Shown: positions 19,472 to 31,386 of the stretch, piece after piece
How positions within the stretch are numbered: position 1 is the stretch's first letter
Layout: each line of letters starts with the position of its first letter
Assembly (NCBI RefSeq): GCF_001876935.1
Contig: NC_033795.1
Coordinates: forward strand, 60,567,116-60,631,115
Length of the DNA stretch: 64,000 nt
Reading direction: 5' to 3'
From: Asparagus officinalis
Lineage: Eukaryota; Streptophyta; Magnoliopsida; Asparagales; Asparagaceae
Notes under the pieces: model-generated
Seen by the model: only the letters and a program-made list of their open reading frames with translations
Told to the model about the DNA's origin: nothing
Database searches by the model: none
Position numbers and translations under genes: made by a program

Positions 19472-21835
19472 TGAGACGCCCCTGGGTTCACACAAGGCTG
19501 CAGTCCGAGGTGAAACCAGAAATGTCAAACCTGCCATGCACCACTCCGTGCAATAACATGTTTCACCATCACAATTACTATCTCTCTAGTGGAATCAACA
19601 ACAGGTGTAGGTACAAAAGCAGGTAAAAGATAATATAAGAAATAACTGATGAAATGATAGTGATCACATTAATATCTCATCATCCAACATACAGAAATAC
19701 ATAGTCAATGTCTGAATAGATAAACTGGAATACTCAACAAGTCTCAAAATACAAATATTTGACAAGAGAAAATAAGGCACACGGCCTTTACAACTTCTAG
19801 AATAAGGCTCTCAAATGTCTAAACAAAAGTCTACTGTGGAACTCCAAAAGAAAATATAACTAAATAGACGACTGAGCTAAAGTACATCGCCATCAACCTG
19901 CGACTCTCTGGGCACCTGGCTCGTTACCTGAAAGGGGGAGGGATAACGAGCATCAAAGCGCTAGCGAGCAACATCACAACCAACCCCAATGGATAGGGCT
20001 CGATGTATATGAAAATACAGTTAATACATAATATTATAAATCATTTATCCTAACAACAATAGGTTTTGGTACTTAGGAAATTACAACACGAGCATAGGTA
20101 CGTCGAGCGAAATAATCCAAACAAGGAAACCCTCATGTATATACCTTGTATCTCAAATTGTAAATCCCTAAATACTAAACCCGAGATCTAATACAAGAAA
20201 CAATAAAGGAAACGGATACAAACCCATCTCTACTGATAAGTGTAATCGTGTCATGGCCACAATAAGTGTCATGTCTGAAAACGATTAAGTGTCCAACACG
20301 TAGACTATATATATATTAAACATCCAGCCCATGGACTGCATGAAGTAAACGTCCAACTCATGGACTGGATATAACCGTTGTCCAACGCATGGACCGGATG
20401 TGACCGTTGTCCAACGCATGGACCGGATGTGACCGTTGTCCAACGCATGGACCGGATGTGACCGTTATCCAACGCATGGACCGGGTGTGACCATTGTCCA
20501 ACGCATGGACCGGATGGTAATACATATCCAGCACGAGGATTTAAATAGCAATGCATGTCCAACACGAGGACTAAGTGGGAAGGGTGTCCAACACGAGGAC
20601 TATAAAGTAATGCTTGTCCAACACGAGGACTGTGTAACTGTGAAAAGTATAGGCGGACAGATATACATAATCTAAACTCACCCGCATCTCGGTGTACATG
20701 TCTAAACTTGTGCCATAAGTCAACCCACATGTACAGATAAGTCATTAACATGATAAGCTAGGGTCAGGTTATCGAGGCGACCCCGAAAGACAACTCAAAC
20801 AGATCAAAAATCTGTAAAACAGCTCATCAGTCGACTGATGTGTCGACTGATGATGTCAGTCGACTCATATGTCGACTGATGAGGCTCAGGCAGTACAGCC
20901 TCAGCTCGCCAGTCGACTGACCAGTCGACTGAGAAGCTGAGAAAAACAAAACCAGCCCGTCAGTCGACTGATCAGTCGACTGATGGTTAAAAAAATGTGC
21001 CCATCGGTCGACTGATCAGTCGACCGACAGACTGCAGAACCTCTGCACAGATTGCTATATACACCAAATTCGATCTAAACTCATTCCCATCAATCCCAAG
21101 CATGAAAATACTGATATTACTTTTCAGATCTAGATCCCTTTAATAAAACATTGTTGGTCTTTTTATAAACTGAGATGCTCAATACCTCACCTCATATACC
21201 ATAAAGATTCATTCTTTGTACTAAAAATACGTTTTTGGCTAAATCAAAACTCATTAAACTCAATAAATTCGTGTAAAACAAAAGGGACAGAGTTGGGCGA
21301 GATGTTACTCGCCTCTGGGTGATGAACAACTCCTAGGTCTGAGAGAGTGTGGATCCCCTTGCTGCAATGTGAAGATTTCGCCGAAAATCCTCCAAGTTCT
21401 CCCCCAAATCACCAAGAACAACCTAGGGTTTTAGATAGGGGAGAGGGGGCTAGGGTTTTCTCTGGTCTGAAGTTCTAAGGGGTGAATTCAGGTGAGAAAG
21501 AATATATACCAACAGTTAAACCCGACCCAAACCCGAACCAAAACAAAACAGACCCGAAACCTGAAAAACTGGAAATCAGCGTATCAGTCGACTGATGTGT
21601 CGACCGATACAGTCAGTCGACTGATGTGTCGACTGATCTGGAAAAATTCAGTTTTTTGTGCATGTTTTGCTAATTTGCAAAACTAACGCACAAAACTCTA
21701 CACCCAAACTCTCATATCATCTGAAATAACTTATTATCATGTATATCAATGACCTCAAGCTATTTATCATAAAAGAATTATTTATTTACTAATAATTCAC
21801 ATATATTCATATAAAAAAAATTACGGGGTTCTACA
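19472..21835 (-). repeat. Chromovirus right (5') LTR
   Basis: 2364 bp, TGAGACGCC...TTCTACA, adjoining the primer site on its inner side and TGAAT on its outer side. It holds the 29-bp array, the TCAGTCGACTGA clusters at 20820-21030 and 21583-21640 and a TATA-like box at 21501-21508 (minus strand). Relative to the left LTR it lacks about 155 bp near 21118 but keeps the native segment 20632-20895. Confidence 0.92.
20352..20525. repeat. 29-bp tandem repeats, right LTR copy
   Basis: Same CCAACGCATGGACCGG array as at 13392-13565, five strong units and weaker flanking units; a few base differences only. Confidence 0.9.
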
Positions 21836-21840
21836 TGAAT
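21836..21840. repeat. Target-site duplication TGAAT, right
   Basis: Copy of the bases at 12504-12508; the T1 integrase text continues beyond it. Confidence 0.9.
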
Positions 21841-22430
21841 GCAATGACGTTGTTCGTCTTTACTTCTTTGAGCAGAACCGCTTTAGCCCACATGGAGAAG
21901 TAATCGGTAATCGGTAATCGCCAGGATGAATCGGTCGCCTTTGACCGACGGAGAAAAAATAGGACCAACAATTCCATTCCCCAAGTCTCAAAAGGCCACG
22001 ATATGGCTGAAGGGTGTAAATGCTCCGGAGGTTGGTGCATATAATTCGTGTGCACTTGACACACATGATACTTCCTAGCGTACGCCATTGCGTCTTTGAT
22101 CATGGTTGGCCAAAAGTATCCCATCCTTCTGATACGGTCATAAAGTTTGGGACCAGGTTGGTGTGCACCACATACTCCTTCATGGGTCTCCCTAATGACC
22201 TCTTCCGCTTCTTTAGTCGATAGGCAGCATAATAGTAAACCATCGTACCCCCGATGATATAGCGTCTGACTCTCTATGTTATAGTAGAATCTCGGTGCTC
22301 TCTATCAGATTGAGTCTCTTTCCTTCACGTCTTTTGGTAAAATCCCATGTAGGACGTAGGCTATGATAGGGAAACGTTAGTCTCGGGATTCGAACTCAAC
22401 TTGGGTTGAATACACTTCTTTAATATCCTC
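21841..22430 (-). pseudogene. T1 integrase, N-terminal half
   Basis: The minus strand shows PKLYDRIRRMG-like text, the zinc-binding His/Cys pairs (H-x-G...AH; CQVH), and the first catalytic Asp region with WPFETWGMELLV. The canonical Asp of GMDIVGPI is replaced by Glu in this copy. The text ends at the chromovirus insertion point. Stops and frame changes occur (frames 22124-21831 and 22066-21860 overlap). Homologous to T2 51786-52330. Confidence 0.85.
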
Positions 22431-22490
22431 TTCTCCGTTGTCTATATCGTAGATTGGTACGAAGAGCTGGTGAGTTCTCACCGTAACGAA

Positions 22491-22931
22491 TTATTCCGTT
22501 TTGGGATGCTGTGCCAGAGATACTGCTAACGCTACTAACGCATCCACATAGGTGTTCTGTAAGCATGGAATGTATTCGATGAAGAATCCTTCAAACGATT
22601 CTGCCATCTCAATGACCATCCTATGATATGGTATCAAATCATGTTTTCTGACCTCGTACTCCCCTTGAACTTGTTTGACTACCAGTTGAGAATCACCAAA
22701 AGCTTTGAGATATTCGATCCCTAGCTCTTTAGCAAAACTGAGCCCGATAAGCAACACGTTATACTCAGATACGTTGTTTGAGCACGGCTCGGTCAGTGAG
22801 TAAGCTCGAGGCATTACATGTTTTCCTGGGGAAACTAAGACAACTCTAACTCCGGAGGTGAACTTAGAACATCCAGGAGCCCTTGCTACAATAGTTGCTC
22901 GAGAAGCACTGTCGAAGTACAAACGCCACAC
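22491..22931 (-). pseudogene. T1 second RNase H (archaeal type)
   Basis: About 146 residues: LYFDSASR (first Asp), ACSNNVSEYN-like segment with the catalytic Glu (SEYNVLLIGL), AFGDSQLVVKQVQGEYE (Asp) and NTYVDALVALA (last Asp). An additional RNase H of this type between the normal RNase H and integrase is diagnostic of the Tat lineage. All four acidic residues seem present, though neighbouring domains are broken. Confidence 0.85.
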
Positions 22932-22989
22932 CTATTGATGGGCAGTTATGTTGGCTTCGTGGGTTTCATCTGGTAGATCGTTGTACACC

Positions 22990-23590
22990 TTAGCGGTATC
23001 CGTGGTTGGGTTAGCTACCAGGAGATCACAAATAGCTTGTCCTTTAACCGACTTCTGTTGTTTAAAGTGTAGGTCATATTAGGACAGAAGTAGGGCCTAT
23101 TTTTCTAACCGTCAATTCATGAAACCCGGCTGCATCATGAACACCCGGACTGGGTTAACATTAGAGATGACGTAAATAGTCTGTCCGACTAAGTAGTGAC
23201 GCATCTTTTGAAAAGCGAAGACCAAGGCGAGATAGTCTCTTTCAATCATTAGATACCGAGATTCTGCGCCTACAAGGATCCGACTTAGGTAATATACTGC
23301 CTGTTCGTGACCGTTATCGTTGTCTTGTGCAAGCAATGCACTTAACGAGTGGCTCGTCACCTTGACATAAATTAAGAATGGTTTACCCGATTTCGGTGCA
23401 ATGAGTACAGAGGGTTTCAAGAGATATTCTTTAATATTCTCTAATGCTTTTTGACAAGCATCATCCCATATGAATGATACCTCCTTCTTTATAAGCCTGG
23501 AGAATGATTGACATTTTCTCGAAAGGTTCGAGATGAACCGACGGATATAAGCCAACCGTCCTTGTAATCCTCTGAGTTCCTTAAGGTTTC
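22990..23590 (-). pseudogene. T1 first RNase H
   Basis: The open frame 23555-23112 carries LAYIRRFISNLSRKCQ (RT connection), FIWDDACQKALENIK, VYYLSRILVGAESRYL and ERDYLALVFAFQKMRHYL. Beyond 23112 the text continues to about 22990 with stops. In Tat elements this domain is often catalytically decayed and the second RNase H takes over. Confidence 0.82.
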
Positions 23591-23597
23591 TCGGGGG

Positions 23598-24459
23598 TTA
23601 CAACTCATTAATTGCCTTCACTTTATCCGGGTTGATGTGAATACCTTTGGTGGTGATGACAAATCCAAGGAATTTATCGCTGGACATTCCGAGAAAAGAT
23701 TTGGTGGGATTCATCTTCAATTGATGAGTCCGCATCAGGTCGAACATCGTCTTTAGGTCTTTGATGTGATCATTCTTGTCACGACTTTTCATGACTTGAT
23801 CATCCACATAGCATTCGATAGTCTTCCGGAGATGCTACTAGAAATTTTTTAACATAGCTCTCTGATATGTGACACCTGCATTTTTTAAACCGAATGATAT
23901 AACCGTGTAGCAAAAAACACCGAGGGGTGTTCTGAACGTAGTATGTTTTTCATCATCTGGGTGCATCTTTATTTGATTGTAACCTAAAAATCCATCCATG
24001 AAGGTCATTCTCTCAAACCCACAAGTATTATTGATGATAACATCCGCGATGGGAAGCGGGAAATCATCCTTCGGGCAGGCAATGTTAAGATCTCTGAAGT
24101 CGATACAGATTATGTTTTTTCCCATTCTTCTTAAGGACTGGGACAATATTGGAAAGCCATTCGGGGTGTTGCTCCTCCCTGATGAAACTCGAGTCAATAA
24201 ACTTTTTAACTTCGGACTCGATCGCCTCCATAATTTGCGGACGAAACCATCTTTGCTGTTGTTTGACAGGTTTAACATCCGGCTTAATATTGAGGTGATG
24301 CACGACCATATTCGGATCGAGTCCTAGCATATCCTCATAATTCCAAGTAAAAATATCGATGTACTCCCTAATGAGAGCAATTAGCTCTTCTTTCTCATTT
24401 AGCGGGAGGCTATCACTAACGAATATTGGCTTCAAATTATTTTCATCACCCATATTCAC
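23598..24459 (-). pseudogene. T1 reverse transcriptase
   Basis: The minus strand reads KEELIALIREYIDIFTWNY, RWFRPQIMEAIESEVKK and FIREEQHPEWLSNIVPVLKK to about 24115. A frameshift follows, then ICIDFRDLNIACPKDDFPLP, MDGFLGYNQIKMHPDDEKH, the YVDDQVMKS catalytic box (23790-23815) and SFLGMSSDKFLGFVITTKGI. It is homologous to T2 53590-54460 across the whole domain. At least two frame changes and one stop separate the blocks. Confidence 0.9.
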
Positions 24460-24905
24460 CTGGATTACTTGGTCCTTGGTAGGGGGTTCCCTTTGTTCAA
24501 ATCTATCACCGTGCTACATATTCGACTGATGAACCCAAGGATCTTTCCAAGTTGATATTTTGTCATCTTCCTCTATTGTGGTAGGATCAACCACAACCAT
24601 GTTCGACATTAGTCTTTTAAATATTCTCCCAAGACTAGCATCGGAGTCCCAGTTTGAAGAATCAGAAGAGTATCCGCCTCTACCATTGTTAGCTATTTGA
24701 TCAATGACCTACTAGCAGCATTCGTCGTCAGACGAGGAGACATAGCATAAACCTCTTCTGTAGCTATAATAATTATCGGGTTTTCCTTTTGGTACTTAGG
24801 CCATACGAGGTGGAACTCATAGATCTTGACCAAAATAAAGACCTTCTCCAAGTGCGAAGTCATATCCGTATCTCTCCATGAGATTACGCGCTATTGTGTC
24901 ATATC
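24460..24905 (-). pseudogene. T1 protease-RT linker, distal part
   Basis: Matches T2 54460-54855, including the Asp/Glu-rich stretch and the text equivalent to GYESSSEDECC. The function of this long acidic linker is not known. A glycine-rich piece with weak resemblance to a G-patch (in T2: GYDFTLGEGLYFDRG) is cut by the insertion at 24906. Confidence 0.75.
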
Positions 24906-26835
24906 TGTTAGACCCTAATACCACTAGGAAAGAATCCTAGAGGGGGGTGAATAGGGTTTATGCTAATCTAATCCGATTTAAATGCCAATTAAAACTTATT
25001 CAAGAATTATTCTTACAAGATAGATATACAATATGATATGAGCAAGAATATGCAATATGAACAAAGGGATATATCCTAGCAATGAGATATATGGTGAAAT
25101 ATATGCAAGGATATATAAATAACACAAGGGTAAACAATCTATAAACAAGATAAATAAGATAGTGGGCAATATAAACAATAAGTAATTGACAAAGGCGATA
25201 AAATGATAAACACAAAAGAAAATGCGCCAATGCAATCACAAACAAACGATATATTCACGAGGTTCGGTCCTCACGACCTACGTCCCCGCTCCTCACCTCG
25301 AGGAGATCTTCAGTATAACATCAGGTTTTCTACGCTTACCCGAAAAACGTTTACGCCTCACAATAAGGTTTTCTAGCTAACCAAAAACTTTACAATCCAC
25401 ACTCACAATGTAACTACACTAACTACCACCTCAAGTATTGGTCTCTAGCCCGTGTCTCTCTCAAGTGTTAGGAATTACAACCTACCTCTAGGCATTACCA
25501 CCCACCCTACTCCTCTTAGGATGACCCCATCTCTCACCACACACTCCTCTTGGTGTACTAGTGTATTACATAGTGTTCAACAGAATTGGGCTCACAATAC
25601 AAATAAATTTATTCTCTATAATGGATGAGAACACAATGTAAGCTCACACTCTAAGTCACACAAACCCACAACCTAATTATACAATGTATGCAAATACAAT
25701 AAGCTCAATAGTTGTGTGTGTAAACAAAGAGTAAATAAAATCAACTAAACTCAATATAAATACTAGCTTAATAAAATGGTAATCAAACAATATAAATGTA
25801 AAGCTAGATTGAGTTTAGGAAAACTTCTCTATAGATAACAAGAGAGAGGGAGAAAAGTGAATGCTCAAACACCAAGGATGATCTCCACTTGCTCTTGTGA
25901 AATTCTCTTCACAAAACAAACTCTCAAATGCTTAAAATCTTTTTAAACAAACACTAACAAACTTTAAACCATTGTTAAAAACTTCCTTAAACCTCTTTAA
26001 AACATTATCTTAGTTAGTTATGAAAGATGAGAGCAAGGGGTATTTATACCCATTCAAAACTTCAGCAAAAACCCCAACAAAAAGAACAAAAACCCATAAA
26101 CAAACAAAACAGAAAACTAGCCATTACTGTGCAACGACTCTCTGATAAAACGACTTATGAGTCGAATTATGAGTCGACTTATATGAGTCGACTCAGCAGA
26201 CGAAAAAACACAACTGGACTGCACTTCATGAGTCGACTTATCAGTCGACTTATAAGTGCACAAACCTGAAATGCGTAGAAAAACTCAACTTTAAACCATA
26301 TTTAAAAATATCAAATAAATTCTAAAAATTATAAAATTTGGGGAATAGTTTATAACCATGTTAATTAACATGTTACAAAAAGAATTTTTGTAATTGCACT
26401 TCTCAATAGTGAAAACTTATTATTTTACGGAACTAGTTCAAAACATGAAAAGTTGATATACATAAAATTTGATGTTTAAACATAAATACAACTTTGAAAT
26501 ATTTTCAAACGTTCTTATAGACTTAATAAAAGATTTATATCATGATTGTTAAGTCCGTAAACAAGAATACAATATTTTCTCAAAATTGCATATTCTATGC
26601 AATATATTCTTAAACAAAATAGAGTATGAAACATATGATTGTATATATGAATGTAAATTTGTTTCATGTCTATATAGTTAAATCAAAACACAATAATAAA
26701 TATGTAATCTCATATTTATAAGCATGAAAACTTAAAACTATATATATACATAGAAACATATATGTATATGTATGACTACATATACATAGAAACCAAAAAC
26801 TAAAATATGTATATGTATATATATATATATATATA
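24906..26835 (-). repeat. SIRE-like LTR A
   Basis: Begins TGTTAGACCCTAA, the reverse complement of the TTAGGGTCTAACA LTR end type seen at 43504-43517 but with about 24 extra bases. It contains the GAGGTTCGGTCCTCACGACC block homologous to LTR C at 34560 and to the C2 LTR at 38250. The U3 side runs into an AT microsatellite at 26807-26835 and the gap, so its outer end is hidden. Confidence 0.8.
26041..26250 (-). promoter_or_regulatory. LTR A promoter: TATA plus GAGTCGACTC palindromes
   Basis: TATTTATA at 26041-26048 is TATAAATA on the minus strand. Palindromes of GAGTCGAC type lie 110-200 bp upstream: TGAGTCGACTCA at 26184-26195, plus further TATGAGTCGACTTAT and ATCAGTCGACTTAT copies to 26250. 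Confidence 0.6.
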
Positions 26836-27768
26836 NNNNNNNNNNNNNNNNNNNNNNNNNNNNNNNNNNNNNNNNNNNNNNNNNNNNNNNNNNNNNNNNN
26901 NNNNNNNNNNNNNNNNNNNNNNNNNNNNNNNNNNNNNNNNNNNNNNNNNNNNNNNNNNNNNNNNNNNNNNNNNNNNNNNNNNNNNNNNNNNNNNNNNNNN
27001 NNNNNNNNNNNNNNNNNNNNNNNNNNNNNNNNNNNNNNNNNNNNNNNNNNNNNNNNNNNNNNNNNNNNNNNNNNNNNNNNNNNNNNNNNNNNNNNNNNNN
27101 NNNNNNNNNNNNNNNNNNNNNNNNNNNNNNNNNNNNNNNNNNNNNNNNNNNNNNNNNNNNNNNNNNNNNNNNNNNNNNNNNNNNNNNNNNNNNNNNNNNN
27201 NNNNNNNNNNNNNNNNNNNNNNNNNNNNNNNNNNNNNNNNNNNNNNNNNNNNNNNNNNNNNNNNNNNNNNNNNNNNNNNNNNNNNNNNNNNNNNNNNNNN
27301 NNNNNNNNNNNNNNNNNNNNNNNNNNNNNNNNNNNNNNNNNNNNNNNNNNNNNNNNNNNNNNNNNNNNNNNNNNNNNNNNNNNNNNNNNNNNNNNNNNNN
27401 NNNNNNNNNNNNNNNNNNNNNNNNNNNNNNNNNNNNNNNNNNNNNNNNNNNNNNNNNNNNNNNNNNNNNNNNNNNNNNNNNNNNNNNNNNNNNNNNNNNN
27501 NNNNNNNNNNNNNNNNNNNNNNNNNNNNNNNNNNNNNNNNNNNNNNNNNNNNNNNNNNNNNNNNNNNNNNNNNNNNNNNNNNNNNNNNNNNNNNNNNNNN
27601 NNNNNNNNNNNNNNNNNNNNNNNNNNNNNNNNNNNNNNNNNNNNNNNNNNNNNNNNNNNNNNNNNNNNNNNNNNNNNNNNNNNNNNNNNNNNNNNNNNNN
27701 NNNNNNNNNNNNNNNNNNNNNNNNNNNNNNNNNNNNNNNNNNNNNNNNNNNNNNNNNNNNNNNNNNNN
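26836..27768. other. Assembly gap (933 N)
   Basis: The gap follows an AT microsatellite. The left side carries an LTR with GAGTCGACTC palindromes and the right side an LTR with GGTCGACC palindromes, so the junction of two different LTR copies is hidden here. Confidence 0.99.
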
Positions 27769-28502
27769 GTGAGCAGGTTCAGAAACTTATTCTAGGCTCT
27801 GGGCATCAGCTGGTCGACCATCACGGTCGACCGCGAGAGCATCCGGTCGACCATCACGGTCGACCATGAGCCTCTAAAAAATCATTCTGAGTCTCTGGAC
27901 TCAAGGCGGTTGATCGTGGTGGTCGACCGCAAACTGATATATGACATTATAGGTTTTGAAGCAGTTTTCTAATTTTGAGACCATGTTTAAAAATATCAAA
28001 CAAATTCTAAAAATTATGAAACTTTGAGAAATGATTGTAGACATGATAATAAACATGCTACAAAAACTAGTTTTTAAAAAGGACCTCCTAAATGAAAAAT
28101 ATCATTATTTTACAAAATAGTCCAAAACATAAAAATGTAAACACATGAGTTTTGATATTTTAGCTTAACCATGTTTTGAAACATTATAAAATAATTTTGT
28201 ATACTTAATAAAAGATTTATATGATTATTGTTAAGTCCAAAAACTAAGAATACAATATTTTCACAAAATTGCATATTTTGTAAACTTTTCAAAAACAATA
28301 AATATAATTTCATTAAACTAAATAAAATTGATATTGATGAAATCATATATGCATATAAGTATGAAACAAGAAATATATTTTCAATTGTATTCAATTGTTT
28401 TATATTAAAACTTAAAAACTATCAAACCGAAACATATATGTATATATACAACTATATATATATACATAGAAACCACAATTAAAGTGTGTATATATATATA
28501 AC

Positions 28503-28539
<37 letters not shown>

Positions 28540-28917
28540 ACCAAAACTTGTGTTGTGTATATATATAACTATATATATACAAGGAAACCAATATAATGTG
28601 TGTGTATATATAATTGAGCTTAAAGTACCAACACACATAATATAAACTTAAACTAATGTTACCCAAGCTTGATCTTGTTCTTTAATAAGCTTGACTTGGT
28701 AAACTTGCGGATGAAGCTTGAACTTGGATCTTAAACTTGAATTGCATAGGCTTCAACCACTATTCCGCCAACCTCCATTGGATATGATCGCGAATGCTCG
28801 ATTCCATCCATCCTCCAACACGTTGTTTGTCTATAATAAATAAAATTACACAAACACTAGACAAACAACATTAGTGGTAAATTGTTTATTAAACATCATC
28901 AAAAAAAGAGGCGAACA
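27769..28917 (-). repeat. SIRE-like LTR B, U3 end
   Basis: Ends ...GCGAACA against a polypurine tract. GGTCGACC-type inverted repeats lie at 27811-27860 and 27906-27930, and AT tracts at 28437-28610. From 28000 to 28240 it parallels 26290-26480 of LTR A, which shows that A and B are two separate LTRs rather than one 4-kb LTR. Confidence 0.8.
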
Positions 28918-28931
28918 ATCTCCCCTTTTTT
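28918..28931 (-). other. Polypurine tract of element B
   Basis: The minus strand reads AAAAAAGGGGAGAT directly before the LTR start TGTTCGCC, as in other SIRE-like elements. Confidence 0.85.
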
Positions 28932-29879
28932 GATGATGACAAATAATTTACAAAAAGGATATATGCATGAAAGGAAATTAATATATCAAAGTATAATATA
29001 TCATGCATATAAACAAGAAAGGATATACTCATAATATTTTCCCCCTTTGACAACATCAAAAAGGTGAAAACCATAAAGAGTGAAGAGAGCGAAAGCTCCC
29101 TTTACAAATAAGCATGGGTGAGTATAAAACAAATATAGGGATTGCTCCCCCTATCAAAATGCCTCTTAGGATACATGAAATGAATGCTAAGGCAAGCATG
29201 TGAGCAAACATAAATGAAAAATATGCTAAATATTACTCACATATAAGAGATAATGAGAACACATATGGATGTACCATTGAAATAATGTATCTCAAAGCAT
29301 AAACATAAAAATTATGTATAAAAATGGATTTATGAAATCAAAAGAAAAGGAACATGAGAATCATGTAAAATATTTTCAAATGAAAACAAATCAACCAAAT
29401 AAAATCATAAATCAAATTTTAAGTCTAAGAACAATGTTTGATCAATAAAGAAAATTTTCTTTGTAGAACTTGATCAAACCACTCATAGAATACATTATAA
29501 GGCACGAATAGATGATTCATGAGCACAAACATATGAATATCATCATATAAGTGAAATATAATAAATTTAAAGCAACAAATCAAAATAAAATCTTTGACAA
29601 AAGAATTTTAATAGAGACAACAATATATCAAGCTCTTAAGCTTATTCCGACCCATATAATCATTTTAGCATCCGGTAAATATGATTTAGGAATAAACACC
29701 CAATAAACCCTGGGGGGTTATATAAACACAAACCTCTGATAAAAAAAAAACTAATAATCATGAAAACAAAAGAATTGATCAAAGAAAAATTGTTTCCATG
29801 TTCAAAGATTTCAAAGTATAATTTTCAAAACCAAGAAAAAAAATAAAAACATTAAAATTCTTGGTTTAAAAATCATTAT
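28932..29879. other. Non-coding 3' zone of element B
   Basis: AT-rich, no credible ORF. It resembles the reverse complement of 40404-41402 in element C2, including the repeated pieces about fatty T/G-rich text and the CTCCCCCTATCAAAATGCC region near 29140. This is the zone between gag and the 3' LTR where an autonomous element would have pol. Confidence 0.6.
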
Positions 29880-30404
29880 GGCACCCAAGCATTCTTGGTA
29901 CCGGATTGTTTAGGAACATGATCCCTATCAATAAAGCTCAAAGCCCTAGGTTTATGAACCCTCTTGGACACATGTGGTGCACTAACATGGTCATAACAAT
30001 AATCGTCCAAATGACCCTTTCGATTACAATTTGTGCAATGAAAGAGATCCATTTATTTTCGTGGACCATTAGCTCGTGCACGGAAATCATTTGCAAATAA
30101 AGATTGTCTTTTAAAATTATTTTGCAAATAAGAAATATTCTTAAACAATAGTCTATTTGGAACATATTGCAACTTAGAAGCTTTTTGCATATCATAATAA
30201 AATTTTGCAAGATGTCCAAACCTACCACAAATATCACATTTAAAAACATATGGTCTACTAGAAGTATTTGGCAAATGAGATTTCTTTTTTAAATCAAAAT
30301 AATATTTGGTCAAATGACCAAAACGACCACAAGGATCATACTTGAACACACTAGCATGCTTTATGATAAACTTTGTGAGAATGAGCATGTGAATAAACTA
30401 AACT
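29880..30404 (-). pseudogene. Element B gag, C-terminal knuckle region
   Basis: The minus strand shows three knuckle relics: YDPCGRFGHLTKYY (two Cys lost), FKCDICGRFGHLAKFYYD (last Cys to Tyr) and, beyond 30053 in another frame, a CTNCNRKGH-like unit. Then follows the end text with NPRA and ...VPK-like residues near 29890. It is homologous to C2 39840-40403. The N-terminal two thirds of this gag are missing because LTR C sequence abuts at about 30400. Confidence 0.8.
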
Positions 30405-30645
30405 TTGTGATAGAAAACATCAAAAATCGTGTTAAGTGTACATATATTGAGCTTACATATAAACATACAATATATGTAAGTAAACTAAACTTATACCTAG
30501 GTAAATCCACACATATGAACTTGAATCTTTAACGTTTGATTGTCGTGTGTTAAAATACCTGTAAAGAGAAATATAAGCACAAAACTAGAGAATATATTAG
30601 CGATAAATTGTTTGACAAATCATCATCAAAACTATAGGGTCAACA
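30405..30645 (-). repeat. Element C 3' LTR, truncated
   Basis: Nearly identical to 35885-36120 of the 5' LTR of element C and ends GGGTCAACA at 30645. Only about 240 bp remain. The truncated side abuts gag of element B, with the short repeat AAACTTTGTGA at 30368 and 30400 near the break. Confidence 0.85.
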
Positions 30646-30662
30646 ATCTCCCCCTTTTTGAT
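30646..30662 (-). other. Polypurine tract of element C
   Basis: The minus strand reads ATCAAAAAGGGGGAGAT followed by TGTTGACCC, the LTR start. Confidence 0.9.
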
Positions 30663-31386
30663 GATGGCAAACAATTTATACATGAATATAAAATATATAC
30701 TGATAAACCACATATAAACCAATCATGTATACAACATGAATAAACCATACATGAATAAACCGATAAACCATACATGAACATGAATAAATAATAAGTAAAC
30801 CATATGTGGATTTTCTCCCCTTTTGACAACATTAAAAAAGGAAAAAATAAAAAAATAGGAGCAACGCTCCCCCTGCATATAAGCACAGATAAAAAGCCAA
30901 GTGAATTACCAAAAGCTCCCCCTGTCAAATTGCATAAATGACATCTAAAGAGCATATTTAGGAGCTAAACAATAATTATCCATCCAAAACAATATATAAT
31001 CCAAAGAACTCATCATTAGCAACATATTTTCCACAAACAAAGCATGAAAATTATTTTCACCATGCATAGTTCATAGAAAAGATAAATTAACACAATAAAT
31101 CACAAATCATCACTTAAACATCAGAAACTACATAGTTTTCCACGAACATAGTTTGTTCCACAAAACTACAAACCATACATAAAATGTTTCACAAAGTCAC
31201 ATAGTTTTCCACACAAGCATAGAGTTATTACAACTCAATAGTTTTCCACACAAGCATAGAGTTATTACAACTCAAACTAAAAACATAAGTATCAAGTTCT
31301 ACAACTCAGAAATAAAACATCACCATAAGCATAGAAACAATCTCCACCATAAGCACAAAATCCAGTAGACACAATAAGCACCAAAA
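30663..31386. other. Non-coding 3' part of element C
   Basis: AT-rich. A 37-bp unit, TAGTTTTCCACACAAGCATA and following bases, is present twice in tandem (31202-31238, 31239-31275), with looser copies upstream. It contains the presumed 3' UTR of the extra ORF that ends at 31387. Confidence 0.6.

Larger units (their letters stand above)
12509..21835 (-). mobile_element. Tekay/Del-like Ty3 chromovirus nested in T1 integrase
   Basis: 9327 bp, with 5-bp duplications TGAAT on both sides, LTRs 12509-15164 and 19472-21835, a primer site matching initiator-Met tRNA, and minus-strand gag, protease, RT, RNase H, integrase and a C-terminal chromodomain-like end. LTR length and the PLPIPEWKW and RLTKSAHF integrase text fit the Tekay (Del) clade. 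The element has a shortened gag, in-frame stops in RT, and an altered left LTR, so it is now defective. The outer parts of its two LTRs are very similar, pointing to a fairly recent insertion. Confidence 0.9.

Noticed and set aside
24995..25245. Two hydrophobic 80-residue frames suggesting membrane proteins
   Set aside because: AT-rich U5 part of LTR A on the minus strand; equivalent LTRs do not keep these frames.
26807..27772. Long open frame of 321 codons
   Set aside because: It consists of unknown bases of the assembly gap; only a few AT-repeat codons are real.
24906..28917. One single 4-kb LTR
   Set aside because: Segments 26290-26480 and 28000-28240 are homologous and the palindrome types differ, so two LTRs must be present.
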